Part shown: in pieces, positions 1-10,362 of the stretch
How the letters are laid out: the number at the start of each line of letters is the position of its first letter
How positions within the stretch are numbered: the stretch's first letter is position 1
From: an uncultured Alistipes sp.
GTDB taxonomy: Bacteria > Bacteroidota > Bacteroidia > Bacteroidales > Rikenellaceae
Assembly: GCA_949288735.1 (NCBI GenBank)
Contig: CASELE010000005.1
Location: 25,087-89,086, forward strand
Length of the DNA: 64,000 nt
Reading direction: 5' to 3'
Notes under the pieces: generated by a model
Databases searched by the model: none
What the model was told of the DNA's origin: nothing
What the model saw: the letters and a program-made list of their open reading frames with translations, nothing else
Position numbers and translations under genes: made by a program

Positions 1-703
1 CCGAGTCGACGCTCAGCCGGATGCGCTCCCCGTCGACGGTGTAGTCGCCTGCTCCGACAGGCTTGCCGACCGACTGTAGCGCGGCCATGAGCCGCACGGG
101 GATAAGGCCGTTGCGGGCGAGATCCTCTTTCGATACCACCACGTTGATCGTCTCGTCGCGGTTGCCGACGATGAGGATGCGCTTGACCCCCTTTACGTCG
201 AGCAGCTGCCGCCGGATGAACTTGGCGTAGCGGTACATCTCGGGATAGTCGTATCCGTCGGCCGTCAGGGCGTAGAAGATGCCGTAGACATCCATCATGT
301 CGTCGATGACGACCGGAGCGTAGCACCCGGCCGGAAGCAGGGGCGCCAGATCGTTCACCTTGCGGCGCAGCAGGTCGAAGTGCTGCTCCAGCTCGTCGAT
401 GAGTACCGTCATCTCGAATTCGACGGTGACGAGCGCCTGCCCGTTGTGGCATTCCGAACGCACCTTCTTTACGTTGGGCAGTGTGCGCAACTGCTCTTCG
501 AGGGGCTGCGCCACCTTCAGCTCCACCTCGTGTGCGCTCGCTCCGGGATAGGGGACCACGACCATCGCCTGTTTCACCGGGACGGCCGGGTCCTCCAGCT
601 TGGGCATGCTCAGGAACGAAAGCACGCCGGCAATCAGAATTCCGGCTATCAGCGACCAAAAGAGTACCGGCCGCTGCATGAAGAATCGGGCGATGCGTGT
701 CAT
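1..703 (-). CDS. RND multidrug efflux permease, N-terminal part (cut by window edge)
   Basis: N-terminal ~234 residues of an inner-membrane RND (AcrB/HAE1-type) proton-driven drug exporter; the rest lies outside the window. It opens with MTRIARFFMQRPVLFWSLIA, one hydrophobic segment (about residues 10-30), then the family-typical LSMPKLEDPAVPVKQAMVVV and PYPGASAHEVE stretches and the start of the porter domain. The ATG lies inside the stop of the upstream adaptor gene (4-base ATGA overlap), so the two are translationally coupled. With its adaptor it should form two parts of a tripartite pump. The outer-membrane channel is not seen here and may lie beyond the edge. Substrate unknown. Confidence 0.9.
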   Translation of the reverse strand, partial: MTRIARFFMQRPVLFWSLIAGILIAGVLSFLSMPKLEDPAVPVKQAMVVVPYPGASAHEVELKVAQPLEEQLRTLPNVKKVRSECHNGQALVTVEFEMTVLIDELEQHFDLLRRKVNDLAPLLPAGCYAPVVIDDMMDVYGIFYALTADGYDYPEMYRYAKFIRRQLLDVKGVKRILIVGNRDETINVVVSKEDLARNGLIPVRLMAALQSVGKPVGAGDYTVDGERIRLSVDS

Positions 704-1761
704 AGGATGCCTCCGGCGTTGGTTCGGCTCGGGGTGCCGATGATGCGTACCCGGTCGCCTTCATGCAGGGCCGAGACCCCGCCCGTTACGACCTGTTCAT
801 CTCCCGCAAGACCCGAGCGGACGACGGCCCGCCCCTCGGCGTCGGTATTTTCAGCCGTTACGGGCCGGCATTCGACCGTCGAGTCGGGACGCACTACCCA
901 GACGGCGCTCTTTCCGTCGTGCCGGAAGAGCGTGCGCAGCGGCAGCGTGAAGCCTTCGCCTGTCCCGGCGGCTGCGAGACGGAGCGTCACGTTGGCGTTC
1001 ATGCCGGCGGTAATCCGTTCGTCGGGACCCTCCTCGAAGGCGAGACGCATGCGGTAGAGCTGGTTGGCATCGGCGCGCGGCACGATGTTCAGCAGGCGCA
1101 GAGGCATCGTCTTGTCGCCCGTATAGGGCGTGGTGCATGCGTAGGATTCGATGCGGTGCCGCTCGACATAGAGCGAGGCCGGAATGTCGATCTCCACCTC
1201 GGGCCGCGTCGTGTCGAGCAGCGTGCAGAAGGGTGTGCCGGCATCGACCATCTCGGCCGTCGAGAAGCTCACGTGCTGCACGTAGCCGTCGATCGGCGAG
1301 TGGAGTTTCGTGTACTCCACCCGGTTGCGTTCGTTCTGCAGCTGTATGCCCAACTGGCGCAGTCCGGCCGTCGCCTTTTCGTAATCGTTGGGCGACAGGC
1401 TCTTTTCACGGTAGAGCTGCGTCATTCGTTCCACCTCGTCGTGCATGCGGTCGTACTGAATCTGTGCCGCTTCGAGCGCCAGCAGATAGTCGCTGTCGTC
1501 CAGCTCGGCCAGCAGCTGTCCCTGTCGCACGAAGTCGCCTTCGGCCACATGGACGCGCTCGATCTGTCCGGCGGTCTTGAATCCGAGTCCGATTTCGTGC
1601 GCTTCGCGTACGATACCCGAATAGACGCGTGTTTCGCCCTGTCCGGCCGGGAGGGGCCGGGTCACGGTGACACAGCGCAGCGGCGCCTCCGCACGGCGTT
1701 CCCCTCCGCAGGCGGCCAGAAGCGGAAGCAGCGCCGCCGCCCATAGAAATTTTCCGTTCAT
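700..1761 (-). CDS. RND efflux periplasmic adaptor lipoprotein (AcrA/HlyD family)
   Basis: 353-residue membrane-fusion protein linking the RND permease to an outer-membrane channel. It starts MNGKFLWAAALLPLLAACGG, a lipoprotein signal with lipobox LLAAC. Next come a lipoyl/barrel-sandwich half (VHVAEGDFVRQGQLLAELDD), a helical hairpin (about 80-130), the second lipoyl half (TKLHSPIDGYVQHVSFSTAE) and beta-barrel and membrane-proximal domains. A longer start 31 codons upstream is open but would put extra residues before the signal peptide; the sequence just before the chosen ATG is purine-rich. First gene of a divergent pair with the AraC regulator, which is a natural candidate to control it (inference). 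Confidence 0.9.
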   Translation of the reverse strand: MNGKFLWAAALLPLLAACGGERRAEAPLRCVTVTRPLPAGQGETRVYSGIVREAHEIGLGFKTAGQIERVHVAEGDFVRQGQLLAELDDSDYLLALEAAQIQYDRMHDEVERMTQLYREKSLSPNDYEKATAGLRQLGIQLQNERNRVEYTKLHSPIDGYVQHVSFSTAEMVDAGTPFCTLLDTTRPEVEIDIPASLYVERHRIESYACTTPYTGDKTMPLRLLNIVPRADANQLYRMRLAFEEGPDERITAGMNANVTLRLAAAGTGEGFTLPLRTLFRHDGKSAVWVVRPDSTVECRPVTAENTDAEGRAVVRSGLAGDEQVVTGGVSALHEGDRVRIIGTPSRTNAGGIL

Positions 1762-1797
1762 ATGTTTGCCTCTTTCGTTTGGTTTCCTGTACGGATG

Positions 1798-1805
1798 CAA
1801 AGTTC
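1798..1805 (-). promoter_or_regulatory. possible -7 box for the RND operon
   Basis: Read on the minus strand this is GAACTTTG, one base off the Bacteroidetes TAnnTTTG box, about 36 bases before the adaptor start. Weak match; offered because the operon needs a promoter in this gap. Confidence 0.3.
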
Positions 1806-1912
1806 CGTATTTTTCACTCCCGTTCATGTCCGATTCTTCAATGGTATTGTTCATAAGGATGATTCCATGACCTGTTTTGATGATAAATCGAACCGTTGCA
1901 TGTTCGATTATG

Positions 1913-1920
1913 TATATTTG
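1913..1920 (+). promoter_or_regulatory. -7 promoter box (TATATTTG) for the AraC regulator
   Basis: Exact TAnnTTTG match 29 bases before the chosen ATG. Its position makes an alternative start upstream at 1896 unlikely, because that codon would precede the transcript. Confidence 0.6.
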
Positions 1921-1949
1921 TGCGGCAAAAGATAGAAAAACGCGCTGTC

Positions 1950-2897
1950 ATGAAAAATACGGACCTATATACCCAACTTTCGCTGGGCATGCTCCCGATC
2001 GACGAGCATTACGTGGTGTCGGGCAATGATTTCCTTATTATGGACAACTTCGACTTCCCGACGGTGGGTGATGCCTCCGATCAGGTTGTCGCCCAGTTCA
2101 TCGCTCCGCACATGCCGTTCAAGATCCGGTTCCATCTTTTGCTCTTCTGCGTAGGGGGATTCATGCGGTTTCAGGTCAACCTGAGCGAATACGAGCTGCG
2201 TCGGAACGAGGTTCTCATCCTGTCGTCGGATACGATCGGGCAGTGCATGGAGTTTTCACCCGATTGCCGGATTGTCCTGATGGCCTTTAACTCAAATGCC
2301 TACAGCAACATGTCGAATACCGAGGGAATGGTCGTTATCCGCCGCTTTCTCTCGCTGCGGCCGACGCTTCCGGTGGAGGAGCAGACGATGGAGGATCTGA
2401 CAGGTATCTATCGGTTCTTGCGCCGGAAGATCGCGTCGCCCGGGTTCCGCTACGGACGCGAGATGATCGCAGCCTGCATGCAGCTGATTTTTGCCGAACT
2501 CTGCCAGCACATGATCCCCTATGTGGAGGGTGCCGCCGCATCGGTGGGCGACCGCAAACGCCAGCTCTACGACGGCTTCATGCAGATGCTCTCCGAGCAT
2601 TGCGGTTCGCAGCGGAGCATATCCTTCTACGCCGAACGGCTCTGTGTCACTCCTAAGTATCTGTCGCAGGTGGTTCAGACCGTGAGCGGCCGCCATGCGG
2701 GTGCATGGATACGCGACTATGTGATTCTGGAGGCCAAGGTGCTGCTGCGCAACCGCAACCTTACGGTGCAGCAGATAAGCGACCGCCTCAATTTCCCGAA
2801 CCAGTCCTTTTTCGGATCCTATTTCAAACGCTCCGTGGGGTGTTCGCCCAAGGCCTATCGCACGGGTCACTTCGAGGGCCCGCATAAACTCCGGTGA
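1950..2897 (+). CDS. AraC-family transcriptional regulator
   Basis: 315-residue regulator. The N-terminal ~200 residues look like a cupin-type sensing domain (IRFHLLLFCVGGFMRFQVNL, then a segment on repressing or detecting small ligands that I cannot assign). The C-terminal ~95 residues carry the double helix-turn-helix: SISFYAERLCVTPKYLSQVV, then the typical second helix set LTVQQISDRLNFPNQSFFGS and YFKRSVGCSPKAYR. It is transcribed away from the RND efflux pair, so a role in controlling that pump is likely by position but not shown. Ends 45 bases before the convergent end of udk. Confidence 0.9.
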   Translation: MKNTDLYTQLSLGMLPIDEHYVVSGNDFLIMDNFDFPTVGDASDQVVAQFIAPHMPFKIRFHLLLFCVGGFMRFQVNLSEYELRRNEVLILSSDTIGQCMEFSPDCRIVLMAFNSNAYSNMSNTEGMVVIRRFLSLRPTLPVEEQTMEDLTGIYRFLRRKIASPGFRYGREMIAACMQLIFAELCQHMIPYVEGAAASVGDRKRQLYDGFMQMLSEHCGSQRSISFYAERLCVTPKYLSQVVQTVSGRHAGAWIRDYVILEAKVLLRNRNLTVQQISDRLNFPNQSFFGSYFKRSVGCSPKAYRTGHFEGPHKLR

Positions 2898-2942
2898 GAT
2901 ACGACTCCGTGTGCAGCCTCCTCCAGAGGCGGGCAGGCAGGT

Positions 2943-3566
2943 CTATCGGCTCCTGTCGATGAGCGAACGGATGTTCTGTATGAGCATCGCCACGGCTACC
3001 GAATTGAAACCGCCTTCGGGGATGATGACGTCGGCATACTTCTTCGACGGCTCGACGAACTCCTCGTGCATGGGCTTGACCGTGGTGAGGTATTGCGTGA
3101 TGACCGACTGCATGGTGCGCCCGCGTTCGCATACGTCGCGCAGGATGCGCCGGGCGAGCCGCACGTCGGCATCTGTGTCGACATATACCTTGATGTCCAT
3201 CAGGTCGCGCAGCTCCCTGTTCTCGAAGATCAGAATCCCGTCCACGATGATGACGCGCGACGGTTTGACCGTGACCGTCTCCGCCATGCGGTCGTGCTCG
3301 ACGAACGAATAGACGGGGTGGGCGACGGGGACGTTCTCCTTCAGCGTGCGGATGTGTTCCACGAGCATCTGCGTGTCGAAGGCCTGCGGATGGTCGTAGT
3401 TGAGCTTCGTGCGCTCTTCGTAGGTCAGTTCGGGATGGGCCTTGTAGTAGAAGTCGTGGCAGAGCGTCGCCACGTCGTCTTCGGCGAAGGCCTCCTGCAG
3501 CCGTTTGACGAGCGTCGATTTGCCCGATCCCGTGCCGCCCGCGACGCCGATTACCGTTACGTCCAT
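2943..3566 (-). CDS. udk: uridine kinase
   Basis: 207-residue pyrimidine-salvage enzyme that phosphorylates uridine and cytidine with ATP or GTP. It has a P-loop GGTGSGKST at residues 10-18, the substrate motif CHDFYYK, the family stretch LNYDHPQAFDTQML and a C-terminal GGFNSVAVAMLIQNI. Length matches bacterial Udk (~210). It lies 69 bases after gyrB with a GC-rich hairpin between them, so it may have its own start or depend on read-through. I see no good TAnnTTTG box in that gap. Convergent with the AraC gene. Confidence 0.95.
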   Translation of the reverse strand: MDVTVIGVAGGTGSGKSTLVKRLQEAFAEDDVATLCHDFYYKAHPELTYEERTKLNYDHPQAFDTQMLVEHIRTLKENVPVAHPVYSFVEHDRMAETVTVKPSRVIIVDGILIFENRELRDLMDIKVYVDTDADVRLARRILRDVCERGRTMQSVITQYLTTVKPMHEEFVEPSKKYADVIIPEGGFNSVAVAMLIQNIRSLIDRSR

Positions 3567-3601
3567 GTTTGAGGTTTGTAGTGGGTTGGTGTTTATGCAG
3601 T

Positions 3602-3630
3602 GAGCGGGACCGGTTCGGCCGGTCCCGCTC
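3602..3630 (-). terminator. hairpin after gyrB
   Basis: Perfect 12-bp stem GAGCGGGACCGG/CCGGTCCCGCTC with a 5-base loop, just past the gyrB stop. No T-run follows on the minus strand, so it may attenuate rather than stop transcription into udk. Confidence 0.5.
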
Positions 3631-3635
3631 TCCTG

Positions 3636-6496
<2,861 letters not shown>

Positions 6497-6521
6497 GGGA
6501 GGCATCTGATTTTGATTCGGA

Positions 6522-6529
6522 CAAAGATA
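6522..6529 (-). promoter_or_regulatory. -7 promoter box (TATCTTTG) for ftsE
   Basis: Exact TAnnTTTG on the minus strand, 25 bases before the chosen ftsE start. It excludes the upstream ATG at 6562. Confidence 0.65.
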
Positions 6530-6614
6530 CGAAAATCCGGCGTGCCGGGCTCTCTCCGGCAATGTTTTTTTGTGTTTCGGGCGGCGGAAGCGGTATCATC
6601 CGACAAAATTTCAC

Positions 6615-6622
6615 TATCTTTG
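6615..6622 (+). promoter_or_regulatory. -7 promoter box (TATCTTTG) for ssrA
   Basis: Exact TAnnTTTG 22 bases before the mature tmRNA 5' end. The surrounding 19 bases TTTCACTATCTTTGCACCG recur exactly in front of the DUF4491 gene. Confidence 0.75.
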
Positions 6623-6644
6623 CACCGTTCTTACATCCGAACTC

Positions 6645-7045
6645 GGGGCTGACCGGTTTTGACAGCAGGCAGGGTTTGTCGGTAAGCACGCCGAGCGCTG
6701 TGTGGCGGCTCGTTAATCCCGACGCTCAACAATCAAATGGCAATAACAGCTACGCACTCGCTGCCTAATTTTCAAGGAAAATTGGCTTAATCGCGTGGCC
6801 CCAGGTGGTCGTGCGACGAGTATCCCGAACGGCGGTTCCGCCCTTTAATCGCTGTTCATACGGGGTATCATCTCTTTAGGGATAGTCCGTCGGAGCGCTC
6901 CGGCCGGCGGGCGAAATAAGGGAGCTGGGTCCCGTGGTTTGGCTGCCGCCTGCCGTGCCCGGGAAGGAGGACGAAACGGCGGCTAAGCGTGTAGAAAGCC
7001 TTCGGGCTCCCTGTTTGGACGCGGGTTCGACTCCCGCCAGCTCCA
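6645..7045 (+). ncRNA. ssrA: transfer-messenger RNA (tmRNA)
   Basis: Rescues stalled ribosomes by acting first as alanyl-tRNA and then as a short mRNA that adds a degradation tag. The 5' GGGGCTG pairs with 3' CAGCTCC over seven pairs (one G-U), followed by an A discriminator; the CCA tail is not encoded. The T-arm GGTTCGACTCC sits near the 3' end. The tag frame reads GNNSYALAA then TAA at 6766-6768, assuming the resume codon is GGC at 6739; YALAA is the usual Bacteroidetes ending. The one-piece layout and ~400-base length are normal. A promoter box lies upstream and a strong terminator follows. Confidence 0.95.
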
Positions 7046-7053
7046 CGGAATGC

Positions 7054-7095
7054 GGGCGGACACCGGCAAGGTGTCCGCCCGTCTCTCTTTTTCCT
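7054..7095 (+). terminator. terminator of ssrA
   Basis: Perfect 11-bp stem GGGCGGACACC/GGTGTCCGCCC with a 5-base loop, then a pyrimidine run ending TTTTT. Confidence 0.85.
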
Positions 7096-7215
7096 GCACC
7101 CCGGTTACCGTGCGGGCGGATGTTCCGTACCGCGCTCTGCGGCGAAGACTGCCGAAAACCGGCGCGGAGATCTCATTTCCCGCTTTCGGCGTGAACAAGT
7201 TCGCCGATTGTTTCC

Positions 7216-7223
7216 TACCTTTG
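7216..7223 (+). promoter_or_regulatory. -7 promoter box (TACCTTTG) for lrgAB
   Basis: Exact TAnnTTTG only 8 bases before the lrgA ATG, which predicts a transcript with almost no leader. It rules out the in-frame ATG at 7208. Confidence 0.65.
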
Positions 7224-7231
7224 CGTCCGCA

Positions 7232-7597
7232 ATGGCCGGACTCTTCTGCATACTGCTTTGTTGGCTCCTGGGCAACGCGTTGAGTTATTGTACCGGAGGT
7301 TACGTGTCGGGCAATATCGTGGGGATGGTGCTTCTCTTCGCGGCGCTCTGTCTGCATTGGGTGCGTCCCGAGACGGTGCGTCCGGCGGCCCGCTTCCTGC
7401 TGGGATCGATGGCACTCTTTTTCGTGCCCTTCGGCGTGGGGTTGATGGTCTCTTACCGCGTCATTGCGGACAATCTGTGGGCCATCGTCGTTTCGGGCAT
7501 CGTCAGCACGATCGTCGTGCTGGTGAGCGTGGGATGGACCTTCCAGTCGTTCAATCGCCGCAGACGGAAAAACGATGATACGGTATATCGTTCATAG
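7232..7597 (+). CDS. lrgA: CidA/LrgA family membrane protein
   Basis: 121-residue holin-like protein with four predicted membrane segments, starting MAGLFCILLCWLLGNALSY. The family stretch GNIVGMVLLFAALCLHWVRP and a mid-protein LFFVPFGVGLM are typical of CidA/LrgA proteins, which with LrgB affect murein hydrolase activity, autolysis and, in some species, pyruvate or glycolate export. The C-terminus is a basic Arg-rich tail. It overlaps lrgB by 23 bases, so the two are co-transcribed and probably translationally coupled. The usual LytSR-type regulators are not next to it, although a LytTR pair exists further along in this window. Confidence 0.88.
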   Translation: MAGLFCILLCWLLGNALSYCTGGYVSGNIVGMVLLFAALCLHWVRPETVRPAARFLLGSMALFFVPFGVGLMVSYRVIADNLWAIVVSGIVSTIVVLVSVGWTFQSFNRRRRKNDDTVYRS

Positions 7598-8270
7598 CGA
7601 ACTCTTTCTGCTCACGGCCACCGTGGGTCTCTACTGTCTCGGTACGGCGCTCTACCGCCGGGTCCATACGCCGCTGCTGCATCCCGTGCTGCTCACCTTC
7701 GTGGCGATGATCGGCGTGCTCCGTCTCTGCGGCGTCGATTACGGCGAGTACCGCGAAGCCACGGACATACTCGAATTCGCGCTGGGTCTCTCGGTCGTAT
7801 CGCTCGGCTACCTCATGTACGAACAGATGGGGCAGATCCGCGGACGTCTCGTGCCCGTGGTCGTCTCGACGCTGGTCGGCTGTGTGTTCGGCGTGCTGAG
7901 CGTGGTTTATATTGCCGGGGCCTTCGGGGCCGAGCGGCAGATACTCACTTCACTTGCTCCCAAGTCGGTCACGGTTCCCATTGCCGTCTCGGTAGCCGAA
8001 CCTCTCGGCGGCATCGTGCCGCTCACGTCGGTGGTGGTCTTCTGCGTCGGCATCTTCGGCAGCATCTTCGGCGAGTGGGTGCTGCGCCGCTGCGGCGTAC
8101 GCGACCCCATGGCCCGCGGTTTTGCGCTCGGTTCGGCGGCCCATGGCATCGGCACGGCGCGTGCCATCGAAATCGGAGCCGTCGAAGGGGCCCTTTCGGG
8201 TCTGGCCATGGCGCTGATGGGTCTGGCCACGGCGCTGCTTCTGCCCCTCATGGAGCGCTATCTTTACTGA
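7575..8270 (+). CDS. lrgB: LrgB family membrane protein
   Basis: 231-residue partner of LrgA with multiple hydrophobic segments. Family motifs are clear: SLAPKSVTVPIAVSVAEPLG in the middle and GFALGSAAHGIGTARAIEIG near the C-terminus. Length is standard (~230). It overlaps the end of lrgA by 23 bases and is followed by a hairpin-plus-T terminator, so lrgAB is a two-gene unit. The biochemical role in Bacteroidetes is not established; membrane transport of small organic acids or control of cell-wall lysis are the known possibilities for the family. Confidence 0.93.
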   Translation: MIRYIVHSELFLLTATVGLYCLGTALYRRVHTPLLHPVLLTFVAMIGVLRLCGVDYGEYREATDILEFALGLSVVSLGYLMYEQMGQIRGRLVPVVVSTLVGCVFGVLSVVYIAGAFGAERQILTSLAPKSVTVPIAVSVAEPLGGIVPLTSVVVFCVGIFGSIFGEWVLRRCGVRDPMARGFALGSAAHGIGTARAIEIGAVEGALSGLAMALMGLATALLLPLMERYLY

Positions 8271-8287
8271 TGCCCGTCGCGGCAGCG

Positions 8288-8325
8288 GCCCCTTTTGTCC
8301 GAAAAAGGGGCTTTGTGTTTTTTAT
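8288..8325 (+). terminator. terminator of lrgAB
   Basis: 9-bp stem GCCCCTTTT/AAAAGGGGC with a 6-base loop, followed by TTTGTGTTTTTT. Confidence 0.75.
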
Positions 8326-8340
8326 CTATCGGAAAAATAT

Positions 8341-8348
8341 TACTTTTG
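8341..8348 (+). promoter_or_regulatory. -7 promoter box (TACTTTTG) for the AspT-like gene
   Basis: Exact TAnnTTTG 37 bases before the ATG, directly after the lrgAB terminator. Confidence 0.6.
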
Positions 8349-8385
8349 CGGACCCTTAAACGACTGACCTGACAAAACCGACCTT

Positions 8386-10053
8386 ATGGAGTGGATCTAT
8401 TCTCTCTTCCTCGGAGGCGGCGTGGCCCATGCCGTGCTGACCTTCGCCCTCACGATTACGCTCGGCATCCTGCTGGGCAAGGTGAAGGTGGGCGGCATAT
8501 CGTTCGGCATCACGTGGGTGCTCTTCGTCGGGATTCTCCTCAGCCATTTCGGCATGACGGTCGACTCCCAGACCAGGCACTTCATCCAGGAGTTCGGACT
8601 GATTCTCTTCGTCTACTCCATCGGCCTGCAGGTGGGCCCCGGTTTCTTCTCCCTGTTCCGACAGGGCGGGTTGAAACTCGTGGGATGCTCCACGGCCATC
8701 GTGCTGCTGGGTGTCGCCGTCGCCTGGCTCGTACACGTATGTACGGATACGCCGATACCGACGGTGGTCGGCATCCTTTCGGGCGCCGTGACCAATACGC
8801 CCGGACTGGGTGCCGCGCAGCAGGCTTATACCGATGCTTCGGGGATCGCCGATCCCTCGATCGCCATGGGCTACGCCGTGGCCTACCCGCTGGGTGTGGT
8901 GGGTATCATTCTCTCGATGATCATCGTCCGCTATACGCTGCGCGTGAAGTTCGAGAAGGAGGACGAGGCGCTGAAGGCGTTATCCACCGAGCACAAGCTG
9001 GCTGACAAGGTGTCGATCGAGTTCACCAATACGCTGCTCGACGGCCGCACGGTGGAGTACATGCGCGATCTGGTGAAACGGCAGTTCGTCATCTCGCGCA
9101 TCATGCATACGGACGGCTCCATCGTCATGGCCGATGCCGACAGTACGATACGGCTCGGCGACCGTCTCTGGGTCATTGCCGATGCGGCCGACATCCCCGC
9201 CATCGTCGCCTTCTTCGGTCATGAGGTCGAAGGGATGGACGATGTCGCCTGGCACAACAATACGGCCGATTCCGAGCTGGTGTCGCGCCGTATCCTGGTG
9301 ACGCGTTCCGAAATCAACGGCAAAAAGTTTTCCGACCTGCGTCTGCGTACGCGTTACGGCGTGAACATTACGCGTGTCAACCGTGCCGGTCTCGACCTGA
9401 TTCCCTATCCCGGTCTCGAACTGCAGATCGGCGACCGCGTGATGGTCGTCGGCCCGAAGGCGGCCGTGCAGCAGACGGCCAAGGTGCTCGGCAACTCGCT
9501 CAAGAAGCTCAACGAGCCCAACCTGATCACGATTTTCGTCGGCATCGCCCTCGGTGTGCTGCTCGGTTCGGTGCCTCTGTTCAACGTCCCGCAGCCCGTG
9601 AAGCTGGGCCTTGCGGGCGGCCCGCTCATCGTGGCCATTCTCATCGGCCGCTTCGGTACCCACTTCCATCTGGTCACCTACACCACGCAGAGTGCTAACC
9701 TTATGCTGCGCGAGATTGGCATCGCTCTCTTCCTGGCGGCTGTGGGACTCGGCGCGGGCGAAGGATTCGTCGATGCGGTCGTTAACGGCGGTTACCGCTG
9801 GATCGGCTACGGCGTGCTGATCACGATGATACCTCTGCTCATCGTCGCCTTTGCGGCACGTATCTGGCTCAAGATGAACTACTATACGCTCATGGGTCTG
9901 ATAGCCGGCAGTACGACCGATCCTCCGGCGCTGGCCTATGCCAATGCGACGGCGGGCAACGACATGCCGTCCGTGGGCTACTCGACGGTCTATCCCGTGG
10001 CCATGTTCCTGCGGGTGCTGACAGCGCAGATATTCATCCTGTTCGCGCTCTGA
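8386..10053 (+). CDS. AspT/YidE-type transporter with two RCK_C domains
   Basis: 555-residue inner-membrane transporter. Two AspT/YidE membrane halves flank a cytosolic centre of two TrkA-C (RCK_C) domains: VEYMRDLVKRQFVISRIMHT and GKKFSDLRLRTRYGVNITRV mark their starts, with IRLGDRLWVIAD and LQIGDRVMVVGP as their repeated beta ends. Each half has the family motif: SGAVTNTPGLGAAQQAY in the first and GSTTDPPALAYANA in the second. The family includes the aspartate:alanine antiporter and YidE/YbjL, so anion or amino-acid exchange is possible but the substrate cannot be read here. Single-gene unit with its own promoter and a very strong terminator. Confidence 0.9.
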   Translation: MEWIYSLFLGGGVAHAVLTFALTITLGILLGKVKVGGISFGITWVLFVGILLSHFGMTVDSQTRHFIQEFGLILFVYSIGLQVGPGFFSLFRQGGLKLVGCSTAIVLLGVAVAWLVHVCTDTPIPTVVGILSGAVTNTPGLGAAQQAYTDASGIADPSIAMGYAVAYPLGVVGIILSMIIVRYTLRVKFEKEDEALKALSTEHKLADKVSIEFTNTLLDGRTVEYMRDLVKRQFVISRIMHTDGSIVMADADSTIRLGDRLWVIADAADIPAIVAFFGHEVEGMDDVAWHNNTADSELVSRRILVTRSEINGKKFSDLRLRTRYGVNITRVNRAGLDLIPYPGLELQIGDRVMVVGPKAAVQQTAKVLGNSLKKLNEPNLITIFVGIALGVLLGSVPLFNVPQPVKLGLAGGPLIVAILIGRFGTHFHLVTYTTQSANLMLREIGIALFLAAVGLGAGEGFVDAVVNGGYRWIGYGVLITMIPLLIVAFAARIWLKMNYYTLMGLIAGSTTDPPALAYANATAGNDMPSVGYSTVYPVAMFLRVLTAQIFILFAL

Positions 10054-10070
10054 CGCCGGAGCGCAGCCGA

Positions 10071-10118
10071 AGAGAGAGCGCCCCGCAGGGATCCGGATCC
10101 GTGCGGGGCGCTCTCTCT
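10071..10118. terminator. bidirectional terminator between aspT-like gene and feo operon
   Basis: Perfect 17-bp stem AGAGAGAGCGCCCCGCA/TGCGGGGCGCTCTCTCT with a 14-base loop, between convergent genes. It lacks a long T-run, but the stem is exceptionally strong. Confidence 0.75.
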
Positions 10119-10143
10119 TCCGTCTTTCACGCGGTCCGGGACG

Positions 10144-10329
10144 TTACCGCCGTCGATTCTCCCGCTCTCCGCATCCGTCGCACCGGCGGCGGCACTCCGG
10201 GCGGGATCCGCCGCACGAGGCGCAGCCGTTCCGTTTGCCGCGTACGATGCGTATGACGCGCACGATGGCGGCTGCAACGGCCGCCGTGCAGATGCATCCG
10301 ACGGCTATCTCCTGCCAGTAGCTCTCCAT
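10144..10329 (-). CDS. FeoB-associated Cys-rich membrane protein
   Basis: 61-residue protein with one membrane helix (about residues 8-27) followed by a basic, Cys-rich tail: CASCGGSRPECRRRCDGCGE. This matches the FeoB-associated Cys-rich membrane protein family, thought to act like FeoC in supporting ferrous iron uptake; its role is not proved. It begins 33 bases after the feoB stop on the same strand, so it is the last gene of the feo operon. Five cysteines in under 20 residues could hold an Fe-S cluster or bind iron (inference). Confidence 0.85.
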   Translation of the reverse strand: MESYWQEIAVGCICTAAVAAAIVRVIRIVRGKRNGCASCGGSRPECRRRCDGCGERENRRR

Positions 10330-10362
10330 CTTCGTTCCGTGTCGTTCCGGCCGCTCCGCAGG

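Noticed and set aside
10088..10101. GGATCCGGATCC in the loop of the aspT/feo terminator as a special site
   Set aside because: A short self-complementary loop of a terminator; no evidence of function.
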